Shown in pieces: positions 7,695-17,807 of a DNA stretch of 64,000 nt. Source of the stretch: Alistipes finegoldii DSM 17242 (GTDB taxonomy: Bacteria > Bacteroidota > Bacteroidia > Bacteroidales > Rikenellaceae); NCBI RefSeq assembly GCF_000265365.1, contig NC_018011.1:2311501-2375500 (forward strand). The letters are read 5' to 3'. The translations under genes and the position numbers were made by a program. Below the pieces are notes generated by a model, which searched no databases, was not told the origin of the DNA, and saw only the letters and a program-made list of their open reading frames with translations. Positions within the stretch are counted from its first letter, which is position 1. Each line of letters opens with the position of its first letter.

Positions 7695-10600
7695 ATGAAA
7701 GAGTTCTTCTCTAGATTCAGAGATTCTCTGGCGGCGAGGACGTGTCTGTGGACATTGTTCCTGCTGTTGGCGGGGGCCGGGACGGCCTTTGCGCAGCCTA
7801 CCGTCGGGGGTACGGTTACCGATGAACAGGGCAATCCGCTCGTCGGTGTGACCGTGGTGGTCGTGGACTCGAACAAGGGTACGACGACCGACATAAACGG
7901 ACAGTATTCCATTGCGGTTCCCAAAGGCGGTATACTGGAATTTACGTATATCGGAATGTTCTCACAGAGAATAACTTGTGGGGGGGGGGATTTCCAACCT
8001 TGACGTTACGATGAAAGAGGATGCCGCCCGTTTGGACGAGGTCGTCATCCTCGGTTACGGCTCGCAGCGCCGCGCCGACGTGACGGCGGCCGTGTCGCAG
8101 ATCGACGGCAAGGAGCTTCAGAAGATGCCGATGTCCAATATCTCGCAGGGACTGGCCGGCCGTCTGCCGGGGCTTATCTCCGTGCAGAATTCCGGACAGC
8201 CCGGTCAGGACCAAGCCAGCATGACCATTCGCGGCGCGAAGTCGGGTATTCTCTATATCGTCGACGGCGTGCAGCGTTCGATCAATGACATCGACCCCAA
8301 CGATGTGGAGTCGGTATCGCTGCTGAAGGACGGCGCCGCCGTAGCGGTTTACGGTCTCGAAGCAGCCGGCGGTGTGATGATCGTAACGACCAAGAAGGGC
8401 AGACAGGGTGCGATGAATCTGACTTACAAGGGGTCCTACGGTGCGTCGTTCAATACCTCGTATCCCGAATTCCTCGACGGTCCGGGTTATGCTTACTGGT
8501 ACAACAAGGCGCTCGAACTCGACGGTCAGGAGCCGATCTTCACGGCCAAGCATGTACAGATGATGCGCGAAGGCACGAACGGCTGGGGCAACACCAACTG
8601 GATCGACGAAATTTTCGGAACCGGTACGATTCAGCAGCACAGCGTCACTTCGACGGGCGGCAGCGACCGGATCAGTTATTTCGCTTCGCTGGGCTATATG
8701 AATCAGACCGGTAATGTCAAGAATTTCGATTACGACCGCTACAACCTGCGTACGAATATCGAAGCCAAGATTGCCAAGAGTCTGACCTTTACGTTTGGAG
8801 TGGCAGGTCAGATAGGAGATCGGAAGGAACCCGGATTCCCTGCCGGAGGAACTTCCGGCACCAGCGTTTCGACGGCCCCGTGGCTCTCGATTGCCGAGCA
8901 GGCCGCCTATGCGCATCCTTATCTGCCGAAGACCTATGACGGACTTCCGACCGCGAGCCAGAATAATTACGGGAATACGATCAATCCGATTGCCGCTACC
9001 GAACTGTCGGGCTATTCGAAATCACAGACCGTAGCCGTACAGACCAACGCTGCCCTGCAATGGGATCTTCCGTGGGTAAAGGGTCTCAGCCTGAAGGTTA
9101 TGGGTGCGTACGACCGCAGCTCTACGACATCCAAAATCCTGAGTACGCCTTACTTCCTCATGTTGGCCAGCACGCCGAATTCGACCAGTCAGGATATCAC
9201 TTATTCCAAGGCGTCGGATCCGCGCAACAATGCGAACGTCACGACCGGCAAGAAAACCAATAACCTGACCGAAGGATTCTCGCAGTGGCGCCGAATTACC
9301 TCTCAGGCCAGCATCAGCTATAAAAATACCTTTGCGGAGAAACACAAAGTCGATCTGTTGGCGCTGATCGAAACCCGCGATTACAAGACCAATAAATTCT
9401 CGGCTTCGGGTAAGGACATTCCGTTCCCGCAACTGCCCGAACTGGACCAAGCGACGACTCCGGCAGATAAGCCGATAGGCGGTTCCAGCGACGCTTCGCG
9501 TAAGGTCGGACTGGTTTTCCGCGGACAGTACAATTATGCCGATAAATATCTGTTCGAATTCTCAGGACGTTATGACGGGTCTTATAAGTTTATCGGCAAC
9601 GTTTCGGGACGCCGCTGGGGATTCTTCCCTTCGGTATCGCTCGGATGGCGCATGTCGGAGGAGAACTTCTTCGCTCCCCTGCGCAACGCGGTCGACAACT
9701 TCAAACTCCGTGCATCGTTCGGTTCCTTGGGCGACGACTCCGGCTCGGCGGCCTATGCTTTCCTGAGCACGTTCTCCAATGTCAGTACGGCACCGAGCGT
9801 CGTTCTCGGCGGCGTGGGGCAGAACGGTATCATGACGTCGCTGGTTGCGAACGAACTTCTGACTTGGGAGCGTAATTATTCCTACAACGTAGGTTTCGAT
9901 CTGGCGATGTGGAGCGGAAAACTCGGAGTGGAGTTCGATGCTTTCTACAACTATATTTTCGATATTCTGGGATCGAACACCGGAAAACCCGCTTCGATGG
10001 GCGGCTATTACCCCACTTACATAAATAACAATGCGCAGGATGTAAAGGGTATCGACGTCAAACTGACTCATCGTAATCACATCGGCAAAGATTTCCAGTA
10101 TGGCGTGACCGTCAATATGACTTGGGCGAAAGATCGCTGGCTCCGTTATCAGGACAGCCCCAATACGCCCGATTACGCCAAGCGCACCGGCAAGAGCCGC
10201 TACATGACGATGGGCTTTATGACCGACGGCCTGTTCCAGAGCGAAGAGGAGATCGACAATTCGCCGTGGATCTCCGGCTCGCGTCCCCGTGTGGGCGATA
10301 TCAAATACAAGGATCTCAACGGCGACGGCGCCATTACGTACGATCAGGACCGCGCCTATCTCGGCCGCGGCCAGCGTCCGCAGTTCAACGGCAGTGTCAA
10401 TCTCAATGCTTCGTGGAAAGGACTTGAATTCGATATTCTGTTTGTCGGGGCTGCCGTTTGCGACGTTTCGCTGACGGGTACTTATTACAACTGGAATGAG
10501 GACAATACGATTTTCACCCGTCCGTTCAAGGCCGGCGCCAACTCGCCGCGTTATCTCGTAGAAAAGGCATGGACGCCCGAAAATCCCAATGCGGAGTATC

Positions 10601-10887
10601 CCCGTCTGTCGCTCAATCCGCCTAACACGAACAACTCCTATGCTTCGTCGTTCTGGTACCGCGACGGAAAGTATCTGCGTCTGAAATCGGTTCATCTGGG
10701 CTATACGCTGCCCAAAAACTGGACCAACAAACTGCGCATCCAGAAGGTGAAGGTTTATATCGAGGGCAATAACCTCTGCACATGGTCGGGTCTGCCCGAA
10801 GGCGTCGATCCCGAATGGCCGGGCGTGACCAACGGTTACTATCCGCAGCAGCGTACGGTTGTGGGCGGTCTCGAAGTTTCGTTCTAA
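7695..10887 (+). pseudogene. SusC-type TonB-dependent outer-membrane transporter, out of frame at a G10 tract
   Basis: The first piece (7695-8003) has a signal peptide (AGAGTAFAQ) and the carboxypeptidase-like beta-sandwich (GGTVTDEQGNPLVGV), then stops. The rest is open in the next frame from 7978 and gives the plug (LDEVVILGYGSQRR, LYIVDGVQRSI, GVMIVTTKKG) and a full beta-barrel ending LEVSF. Joining them needs loss of one base in the run of ten G at 7980-7989. With nine G the frame is continuous (1,063 aa, normal length) and reads RITCGGGISN, as expected there. So this may be a phase-OFF allele, a sequencing error or a real mutation. It pairs with the SusD gene next door to import oligosaccharides. 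Confidence 0.88.
7980..7989 (+). repeat. Poly-G tract (ten G) within susC
   Basis: The longest G/C homopolymer noticed in the window, 95 codons into the gene. Changing ten to nine restores the SusC frame. Tracts of this length are prone to slipped-strand mispairing in vivo and also to base-calling errors. Confidence 0.9.
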
Positions 10888-10905
10888 CCGACAAAATTCA
10901 AAATC

Positions 10906-12570
10906 ATGAAAAAGAAAATCATAAATATCGTTTTGCTGGCTGCTACGGTCGCCATGACGGGCTGTAACGATTGGCTCGACATGAGTCCGACCAACAAGGT
11001 GTCGGAAAAGATCGTATGGAGCGACGTCAATTATGTGACTCAGTATGTCAATGGGTTTTATCCCTACATCTCCCGGTACGGGGCGTTTGAGACCGGCGAC
11101 AGTCAGGTCGGCCTGACGGACGGCCTGACCGAGACGCTCAAGTTCGGTTCGGCCACGCCGGGCACGAACGTGGGGTTTGCCAATATCATCGCTTTCGCCG
11201 AGGGCGGACTTGCCGCATCGACGGCCGCTTTCCATTTCGGAGCATGGGATGATACCTACACTCGTATCCGTCGCGTCAACGAGTTCCTTTACGGACTGAA
11301 AAAATACGGAAGCAATTTCGACGGCGACACTTACAAGCGTTTCGAGGCAGAGGCCCGGTTCTTCCGCGGATTCCTCTATTTCCAGTTGCTGAAGCGCACT
11401 CCGGAGGTGATTCTCTATAACGAGGATTTGCTGGCGATTACCGAGAATAAGGCCCTCTCGACCGAGGAGGAGGGGTGGAATATGGTCGAAGGCGACCTTT
11501 CCTATGCCGCCAAGACCCTTCCGGCCAAATGGGACAACGAAGCGGGGCGCATTACTTCCGGTGCCGCGTATGCGATGCTGTCGCGCGCGATGCTCTATGC
11601 CAAACGCTGGCAGTCGGCCAAAACCGCGGCCGAAGAGGTATTCAAACTCGGTTATGTGCTGATGCCGGGCAAAACGGCCGCCGATTACGCCAAGGCGTTT
11701 ACCTCGATGCGCGACGGTAATACGGAGTCGATTCTGGAATACAACTATCTGGTCGGCGGCCCGAACCATAGCTGGGACAAGCTCTTTATGCCGGGCGGCG
11801 ACAATACGACCATGGGCGGACGGGCCACTCCGACGCAGGAGATGGTCGAATCGTACGAACTGGCGACGACGGGCGGTTATCCCGACTGGACACCGTGGCA
11901 CAATACGACGACCGGTACGACCGATACGCCGCCTTATGCCCAATTGGAACCCCGTTTCCATGCTTCCGTGCTTTACAACGGGTGCGAATGGAAAGGCCGT
12001 GCTCTCGAACCTTATGTGAGCGGTAAAGACGGCTATGCCGTTTACGACGACGGTTCGGCGCTCAACGGCCGTACGACCACGGGTTATTATCTGCGCAAAA
12101 TGCTGAACGAAGGTTATACCGACTATTCGAAAGCCTGTACGCAGCCTTGGATCGCCATTCGTCTGGCCGAAGTCATTCTGAATCACGCCGAGGCGTGCTA
12201 CATGCTGGGCGCCGACGGTGCGAACGACGACCTGCGCCAGATTCGGGAGCGCGTAGGCCTGCCTTACTCCAATAAGTCCGGCGAGGCGCTGATGGCGGCG
12301 ATCCGGCAGGAGCGGAAGATCGAACTTTACTGCGAAGGACATCATTATTGGGACATGCGCCGCTGGAAACTCGCGCATACGGCTTATTCCGGTCAGAACA
12401 GCCGCGTACACGGTCTCAAAATCGAAAAGCAGGGTGCCGAGTTTATTTATACCTACGTCGACTGCGACCGTAAGGACCGCCTTTTCGAAGAGAAGCTTTA
12501 CCGTATTCCGCTGCCTGAAACCGAGCTGAGCAACAATTCGGCCGTCAAGCAGTTCCCTGAGTGGTTATAA
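10906..12570 (+). CDS. SusD/RagB family nutrient-binding outer-membrane lipoprotein
   Basis: 554 aa with a lipoprotein signal (VAMTGCNDWLDMSP), the standard SusD start. The middle shows the TPR-rich helical region and the family pattern for helix pairs (FEAEARFFRGFLYFQLL). The C-terminus has RLAEVILNHAEACYMLG, IRQERKIELYCEGHHYWDMRRW and an LPxTELSNN-type end. It caps the SusC barrel and binds glycan at the cell surface. It starts 18 nt after susC and is intact, although susC is out of frame. Confidence 0.93.
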   Translation: MKKKIINIVLLAATVAMTGCNDWLDMSPTNKVSEKIVWSDVNYVTQYVNGFYPYISRYGAFETGDSQVGLTDGLTETLKFGSATPGTNVGFANIIAFAEGGLAASTAAFHFGAWDDTYTRIRRVNEFLYGLKKYGSNFDGDTYKRFEAEARFFRGFLYFQLLKRTPEVILYNEDLLAITENKALSTEEEGWNMVEGDLSYAAKTLPAKWDNEAGRITSGAAYAMLSRAMLYAKRWQSAKTAAEEVFKLGYVLMPGKTAADYAKAFTSMRDGNTESILEYNYLVGGPNHSWDKLFMPGGDNTTMGGRATPTQEMVESYELATTGGYPDWTPWHNTTTGTTDTPPYAQLEPRFHASVLYNGCEWKGRALEPYVSGKDGYAVYDDGSALNGRTTTGYYLRKMLNEGYTDYSKACTQPWIAIRLAEVILNHAEACYMLGADGANDDLRQIRERVGLPYSNKSGEALMAAIRQERKIELYCEGHHYWDMRRWKLAHTAYSGQNSRVHGLKIEKQGAEFIYTYVDCDRKDRLFEEKLYRIPLPETELSNNSAVKQFPEWL

Positions 12571-12591
12571 TCTCTAAAAGAAACCGAAACC

Positions 12592-14253
12592 ATGAAAAAT
12601 AGCATTAAATTATTTGCATTGGCGGCTCTGCTCGGCTTAGGCGGCTGCCATGAGCCGGATGAGCTGACCCCGTCGGTCGTGGATCAGGGGCTGAACACCA
12701 TCTCGGCGCAGTTCGCTACCGGGGAATATAAAAACGACCCGCTGGCAAAATTCACCGCGGCGGTGACCGAGGGACAGGAGCGTATCGTGATCGATGTTCC
12801 TTACTATTATCCCGAAAATTCGTCGAATACCACTTCGATTACCCAGATGCGCGTCACGGCTAATCTGGATGACAACTGTTTCATCACGCCGATGCTTGGG
12901 GTATTGGATCTGACGAAGGAAAACTGGTTTACGCTGACGCGTGTCGACGGTTCGAAGCGCAATTTCTGCGTGACGGGCAATATCAAGAAATCGGATAAAT
13001 GCGAGATCATCTCTTTCGCCACCGACGAACCGGCTATTCAGGGTGTGATCGATAACGACCGTAACACGATTTCACTCATTACGGTCGATGACCTTTCGTC
13101 GGTGACGGCGCAGGTGATTCTTTCTCCCCACGCCACGATCTCGCCCGATCCCGCCGTTGCGGCCAATTACGAGGGCGAGGGCGTGAAATTTACGGTTACG
13201 GCGCATGACGGCGTGACCAAGCGGGTTTATTCCGTGAGCAAGGAGATTCCGCCCAAGATCAAATACGGTTGGCGTGCGGGCAGCGAGACGGAGGTTTGGC
13301 AGAACGTATCGCTCGACAAACTCGGAATCGTCAATGCCGGCGGTAAGATCTATTCGCTGGCGGCGTCGGGCAACAAGCTCGTGCTTTCGACCGGTGCGGA
13401 CAAGTTCCTGTTCAACCGCGCGACAGGTGATTTCTTGGGTACACACGACATGAAGGGCGTAGCGGCCGACGGCGGTATGACCTCGGACGACGCGGGCAAC
13501 ATCCTCTATGCGAACTTGGCTAATCCCAATGCCGAATTCAAGGTTTATGCGGCGGCATCGACGGATGAAATGCCTGCCGAGCTGCTCTCCTATACGAACG
13601 CTACGGGCGCTTCGATGGGCAAGCACATTTCGGTGCAGGGCAACGTGAAGGGCGATGCGATCGTTACGGCCGTGATCTATACGTGGAACGGTGCCGTTTG
13701 CAAGTTCCTCCGCTGGGTGATTACCGGAGGCGTGCCGGCCAAGCCGCAGATGATCTCGGTTACGGGGGCGACCGCCGGCTGGAACGGCAACGGCCACGCC
13801 GACGTGGAGGCTTATTCGGCCAATCCCGACGATCCTTACTTCCTTGCCTACTACAGTGCCAATGCGCTGTATCGTGTCGATGCGACGGGCGCTGTAACCC
13901 ACAAGATCGCCACTGCGACATGGGGCGCCAACTCCAACTACAACTGTGTGGATGTATGTACGTTCAATAACGCCAAATATGCGGCGATTTATGAGGGCGC
14001 GCATTTCACCTACGGAGAGTTCAAGGCCTACATGTTCGATGTGACGACGCCCGATCAGATGACGGGTGCGTGCGACACGTCGCCGTCGAAGGTCTTCGTA
14101 TCGAACGAATACAAGCCTGCCGGGGCGGTGGTCAATGCGGCCGGCGACGTGCTGATGACGGCATCGGCCGACGGATACAAGATGAATCTCTACTATACGG
14201 ACGCCAATACCAATGCGCTGGTCGCTTGGGAGTTCGACTGTATCGACAAGTAA
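12592..14253 (+). CDS. DUF5018-type surface lipoprotein, probable glycan-binding protein (SusE/F position)
   Basis: 553 aa with a lipoprotein signal (LGLGGCHEPDE). Two Ig-like repeats of the DUF5018 pattern follow (about residues 30-125 and 130-215; the second reads KFTVTAHDGVTKRVYSV). The C-terminal 330 residues have repeated strand motifs (GKIYSLAASGNKLVLSTG, NILYANLANP, FLAYYSANALYRVDATG) that suggest a beta-propeller. The place directly after SusD is that of SusE/SusF-like binding proteins. No catalytic motif is visible, so binding is inferred from position. Confidence 0.72.
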   Translation: MKNSIKLFALAALLGLGGCHEPDELTPSVVDQGLNTISAQFATGEYKNDPLAKFTAAVTEGQERIVIDVPYYYPENSSNTTSITQMRVTANLDDNCFITPMLGVLDLTKENWFTLTRVDGSKRNFCVTGNIKKSDKCEIISFATDEPAIQGVIDNDRNTISLITVDDLSSVTAQVILSPHATISPDPAVAANYEGEGVKFTVTAHDGVTKRVYSVSKEIPPKIKYGWRAGSETEVWQNVSLDKLGIVNAGGKIYSLAASGNKLVLSTGADKFLFNRATGDFLGTHDMKGVAADGGMTSDDAGNILYANLANPNAEFKVYAAASTDEMPAELLSYTNATGASMGKHISVQGNVKGDAIVTAVIYTWNGAVCKFLRWVITGGVPAKPQMISVTGATAGWNGNGHADVEAYSANPDDPYFLAYYSANALYRVDATGAVTHKIATATWGANSNYNCVDVCTFNNAKYAAIYEGAHFTYGEFKAYMFDVTTPDQMTGACDTSPSKVFVSNEYKPAGAVVNAAGDVLMTASADGYKMNLYYTDANTNALVAWEFDCIDK

Positions 14254-14264
14254 CACCCCTTTTG

Positions 14265-14292
14265 CCTGCATCCCTCTGACCGGGGATGCAGG
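14265..14292 (+). terminator. Intra-operon hairpin after the SusCD-DUF5018 genes
   Basis: A perfect 10-bp stem (CCTGCATCCC, 8-nt loop, GGGATGCAGG) starting 11 nt after the DUF5018 stop. No T run follows, so it is not a standard intrinsic terminator. It may stabilise the 3' end of the upstream mRNA or reduce read-through into the enzyme genes. Confidence 0.45.
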
Positions 14293-14317
14293 TCCTAAAA
14301 CAAACATAATTTTGAAG

Positions 14318-15703
14318 ATGAAAAAGAATGTTAAATGGTTTGCGGCGGCTCTGGTGGCGCTGACGCTGGGATACGGGGCTGTTTCGTGCGGCTCGGATTC
14401 GAAGGAGCCCGAATGGGAGTGGCCCGATCCCGACCCGGATCCCGATCCGCAACCGGGAGTGGAGAAACCCCGCTTCATCTGGGTCGATGCCGCGGCCAAC
14501 TTCCCCGATTTCGCCAACAGCAAGGAGAATATACTGCGCGATCTGACCAAGGCCAAGGAGGCCGGATTCACCGATATCGTGGTCGATGTGCGGCCTACTA
14601 CCGGCGACGTGCTTTTCCGTACGTCGGTGGTCGATCAGGTGGAATGGCTCGGCGCATGGCTGCCGGGCGGATATTCCAAGGTCGAACGCACGGCCACGTG
14701 GGACTACCTGCAGGCGTTTATCGACGCCGGAAAGTCGCTCGACCTGCGCATTCACGCCGCGATCAATACCTTTACGGGCGGCAACCAGACCTTGCTGGGC
14801 GGCGCCGGAGTCGTTTTCCGGGATGAGGCCAAGCGGGCGTGGACGACCGATCTGAATCTGGCGGGCGGCATCACGAACATCATGTCAACCTCGCAGTCCG
14901 CCAAGTTCTTCAATCCGGTATTGCCCGAAGTGCAGGAGTATCTCTGTTCGATGCTCAGGGACCTCGCGGCCTATGACGGACTGGCGGGAATCTTCCTCGA
15001 CAGGGGGCGCTTCGACGGATTTACCAGCGATTTCTCGAATTATACGCGCAAGGAGTTCGAGAAGTATATCGGCCAGTCGGTTGCCGGTTTCCCCGCCGAC
15101 ATTCTGCCTGCCGGCCATACTTCGGGCATACCCTCGCCGGTGCCCGTGCATATGAAGCAGTGGCTCGAATTCCGGGCGAAGGTGATCCACGACTTTATGG
15201 AGAAGGCGCGCGCCGCCGTCAAGTCGGTCAATCCGTCGGTCAAGTTCGGCGTATACGTCGGAGGCTGGTATGCCAGCTATTACGACGTGGGTGTCAACTG
15301 GGCCAGTCCCAATTACGACACCTCGTCCAAATTCTCGTGGGCTACCAAGAAATACATGAACTACGGCTATGCCGACCTGATGGACCAGATGCTCATCGGC
15401 GCCTACGCCTCCCCGACGCGCGTTTACGGCACGACCGAATGGACCATGCAGGGATTCTGCCTGCTGGCCAAAGAGCGTACGATGGGAGCCTGCCCGATGG
15501 TGGCCGGCGGTCCCGACGTGGGAAACTGGGATGCCGACGACAAGGTGCCGCAGGAGGAGGAGAACCGGGCCATCACCGCTTCGGTCGCCGCCTGCATCAA
15601 CGCCTGCGACGGTTATTTCCTGTTCGATATGATTCACCTGAAAAAAGCCGATCAGTGGTCGTATGTCAAGACCGGTATCGACGGCGTAATTAAAAAAGAC
15701 TGA
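14318..15703 (+). CDS. GHL10/COG1649 family glycoside hydrolase-like lipoprotein (copy 2)
   Basis: 461 aa from the ATG at 14318; a longer frame upstream has no signal peptide and overlaps the DUF5018 gene. Lipoprotein signal (GAVSCGSDSKEPE) and an Asp-Pro linker (PDPDPDPDPQPG), both nearly the same as in the phosphodiester glycosidase at 5298. The barrel repeats the GHL10 blocks: FIWVDAAANF, DIVVDVRPTTG, IHAAINTFTGG, GIFLDRGRFDGF, GVYVGGWYASYYDVG and NWASPNYD. Residues differ from copy 1 at the loop around the putative acid strand, so substrate preference may differ. It is followed after 2 nt by the SGNH gene. Confidence 0.82.
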   Translation: MKKNVKWFAAALVALTLGYGAVSCGSDSKEPEWEWPDPDPDPDPQPGVEKPRFIWVDAAANFPDFANSKENILRDLTKAKEAGFTDIVVDVRPTTGDVLFRTSVVDQVEWLGAWLPGGYSKVERTATWDYLQAFIDAGKSLDLRIHAAINTFTGGNQTLLGGAGVVFRDEAKRAWTTDLNLAGGITNIMSTSQSAKFFNPVLPEVQEYLCSMLRDLAAYDGLAGIFLDRGRFDGFTSDFSNYTRKEFEKYIGQSVAGFPADILPAGHTSGIPSPVPVHMKQWLEFRAKVIHDFMEKARAAVKSVNPSVKFGVYVGGWYASYYDVGVNWASPNYDTSSKFSWATKKYMNYGYADLMDQMLIGAYASPTRVYGTTEWTMQGFCLLAKERTMGACPMVAGGPDVGNWDADDKVPQEEENRAITASVAACINACDGYFLFDMIHLKKADQWSYVKTGIDGVIKKD

Positions 15704-15705
15704 TT

Positions 15706-16371
15706 ATGAAACGCATCGTCATATTGTTTCTGGCCGCCCTTTTCGCGGCGTCCGGCGCTTCGGCGCAGAAATTCCATAACGCCTACTACGATACCCGCCG
15801 TGCGGCCCACGACGAAGAGGGACTGCAACAGGGGGCGATCGTCTTCCTCGGCAACAGCATTACCGAACAGGGGTGGTGGAGCCTGCTGCTCAAACGCGGC
15901 GACGTCGAGAACCGCGGCATCGGCGGCGACAACACTTTCGGCATGATCGACCGTCTGCCCGACATCCTGAAAAGCAAGCCCCGCAAAATCTTCCTGATGG
16001 CGGGCATCAACGACCTGACGGGCGGGCAGCCTGTCGATACGATCGTGATGAACATTACCCGCATGGCGGACATGGTGCACGAAGCCGTTCCCGGCTGCCG
16101 GCTCTATATCCAGAGCGTGCTGCCGGTCAATACCCGGCGGCTGGCATATCCCGGACTCAAGGGGCACAATCCGCAGGTGCGGGCGCTCAATGCGCGGCTG
16201 GTGCGGTTGTGCGACGCCAAGCCGTGGTGTACGTTCGTCGATCTTGCGCCGCTGCTTTCCGATGCCGACGGCGAGCTGCGCATCGACCTGACGAAGGACG
16301 GAATCCACCTCCATCCCGCGGGATATGTGATCTGGACCGATTACCTCAAGAAACAGAAATACCTGAAATAA
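15706..16371 (+). CDS. SGNH/GDSL-family hydrolase (probable periplasmic carbohydrate esterase)
   Basis: 221 aa with a type I signal (FAASGASAQ). The four SGNH blocks are in order: IVFLGNSITEQG (Ser), IGGDNTFG (Gly), MAGINDLTGG (Asn) and KDGIHLHPAGY (Asp/His). Such enzymes remove acetyl or other acyl groups from sugars or lipids. Its location between GHL10 and DUF5009 genes suggests de-O-acetylation of the glycan. The start is supported by the signal peptide and the 2-nt gap from the upstream stop. Confidence 0.87.
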   Translation: MKRIVILFLAALFAASGASAQKFHNAYYDTRRAAHDEEGLQQGAIVFLGNSITEQGWWSLLLKRGDVENRGIGGDNTFGMIDRLPDILKSKPRKIFLMAGINDLTGGQPVDTIVMNITRMADMVHEAVPGCRLYIQSVLPVNTRRLAYPGLKGHNPQVRALNARLVRLCDAKPWCTFVDLAPLLSDADGELRIDLTKDGIHLHPAGYVIWTDYLKKQKYLK

Positions 16372-16383
16372 CGTAACGTGCAG

Positions 16384-17784
16384 ATGGAAAAACGAGCTTA
16401 TACGGTCGATTTGCTGCGGGGACTGGCTATCGTGGGAATGGTGCTGTCGGGGCAGATCCTGTGGCACGCCGAACTTCCTGCGTGGCTGTTTCATGCGCAG
16501 GTGCCGCCGCCGTCGTTCCGCTTCGACCCGTCGGTGCCGGGAATTACGTGGGTCGATCTGGTCTTCCCGTTTTTCCTCTTCTCGATGGGTGCCGCTTTCC
16601 CGCTGGCCCTGCGCCGGCGGCTGGAACAGCGGGGCGAATCGGTGGCGCTGATCCTGACGGTCGTGGCGCGCAGGTGGGCGTTGCTGGCGCTTTTCGCCAT
16701 CGCGCTCGCCAACCTGCGTTCCGGAGTGACGGGAACGCTGCCGGGATGGGGCTCCTCGCTGCTGCAACTGGCGGGCTGGGGCTGTTTCTGTGCGCTTTTC
16801 ATGCGCTTCGGCCGGCTTTCGGACCGGCAGAACCGCATGGTCTGTCTGGCCGGCGTCGCCGGCATCGCCGCCCTGCTGGCGGCCGCCCGGTGGATCTGGG
16901 GACTGCCCGTCTCGGCGGAGCGGAGCGACGTCATCATTCTGGTCCTTGCGAATATGGCGCTGTTCGGCAGTCTGGTGTGGCTCTACACGCGGAACAACCT
17001 GCTGGCGCGGTTGGGTGTGCTGGCGCTGCTGGCGGCACTGCGTCTGGGCAGCGGCGTCGAAGGTTCGTGGAACGAGGCGTTGTGGAACTGGTCGCCTGCG
17101 CCGTGGCTTTTCCGCTTCGACTACCTGAAATACCTTTGTATCATCATTCCCGGCACGATTGCGGGAGACCGTATCTACGAATGGATGACGCAGAGCGGCG
17201 AAGATGCGCCGGGGGCGTCCCGGCGGCGGGAGGTCTGGATACTCGTTCTGCTCGTGACGCTGATATGCCTGAATATGTGGGGGCTTTTCGCGCGGCAGCT
17301 GGTCGTGAATCTCGCGGCGGGCGTCCTGATCTGTCTCCTGCTCCGGCGTCTGCTGCGCGGGGACGGCTCGGCGACCGGAAGACTGCATGGTTCGCTTTTC
17401 GGCTGGGGATTTTTCTGGCTGATGCTGGGACTGGCGCTGGAGGCGTTCGAAGGGGGCATCAAGAAGGATTACGCGACGTTCAGCTATTTTTTCGTCACCT
17501 CCGGGCTGGCTTCGTTTGTCCTGATCGCCGCCGGAATCGCGATGCGGCGGCTGAATGTGCGTTTCTCGGCGCTGGTCAAATGCGGGCAGAATCCGATGGT
17601 GGCCTATACGGCGGCCGGATTCCTCATCATGCCCCTGCTGACGCTGCTGCATCTGGCGCCTTATTTACAGACCTTTGCCGAGCTATGCCCGTGGATGGGC
17701 GTGGTGCGGGGCGTGCTGGTCACGGCCGCGGTCATGGCCGTTACGGTCTTTTTTACGAACCGCAGGCTTTTTTGGAGAACCTGA
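16384..17784 (+). CDS. DUF5009/NagX-like multi-pass membrane protein (heparan-alpha-glucosaminide N-acetyltransferase-like)
   Basis: About 466 aa with some ten to eleven hydrophobic segments. The N-terminus RAYTVDLLRGLAIVGMVLSG and the following GITWVDLVFPFFLFSMGAAF are the signature of the DUF5009/COG4299 family. That family is related to the lysosomal enzyme that moves acetyl groups across a membrane onto glucosamine. I use the ATG at 16384; a GTG lies 6 nt upstream. Together with the epimerase and NAGPA genes it points to amino-sugar chemistry. Acetyltransfer is inferred from the family. Confidence 0.75.
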   Translation: MEKRAYTVDLLRGLAIVGMVLSGQILWHAELPAWLFHAQVPPPSFRFDPSVPGITWVDLVFPFFLFSMGAAFPLALRRRLEQRGESVALILTVVARRWALLALFAIALANLRSGVTGTLPGWGSSLLQLAGWGCFCALFMRFGRLSDRQNRMVCLAGVAGIAALLAAARWIWGLPVSAERSDVIILVLANMALFGSLVWLYTRNNLLARLGVLALLAALRLGSGVEGSWNEALWNWSPAPWLFRFDYLKYLCIIIPGTIAGDRIYEWMTQSGEDAPGASRRREVWILVLLVTLICLNMWGLFARQLVVNLAAGVLICLLLRRLLRGDGSATGRLHGSLFGWGFFWLMLGLALEAFEGGIKKDYATFSYFFVTSGLASFVLIAAGIAMRRLNVRFSALVKCGQNPMVAYTAAGFLIMPLLTLLHLAPYLQTFAELCPWMGVVRGVLVTAAVMAVTVFFTNRRLFWRT

Positions 17785-17807
17785 TTTGAAATTTAAATAA
17801 ATGAGTT

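Noticed and set aside
14213..14317. Upstream start for GHL10 copy 2
   Set aside because: It overlaps the DUF5018 gene and the hairpin; the ATG at 14318 begins a lipoprotein signal.
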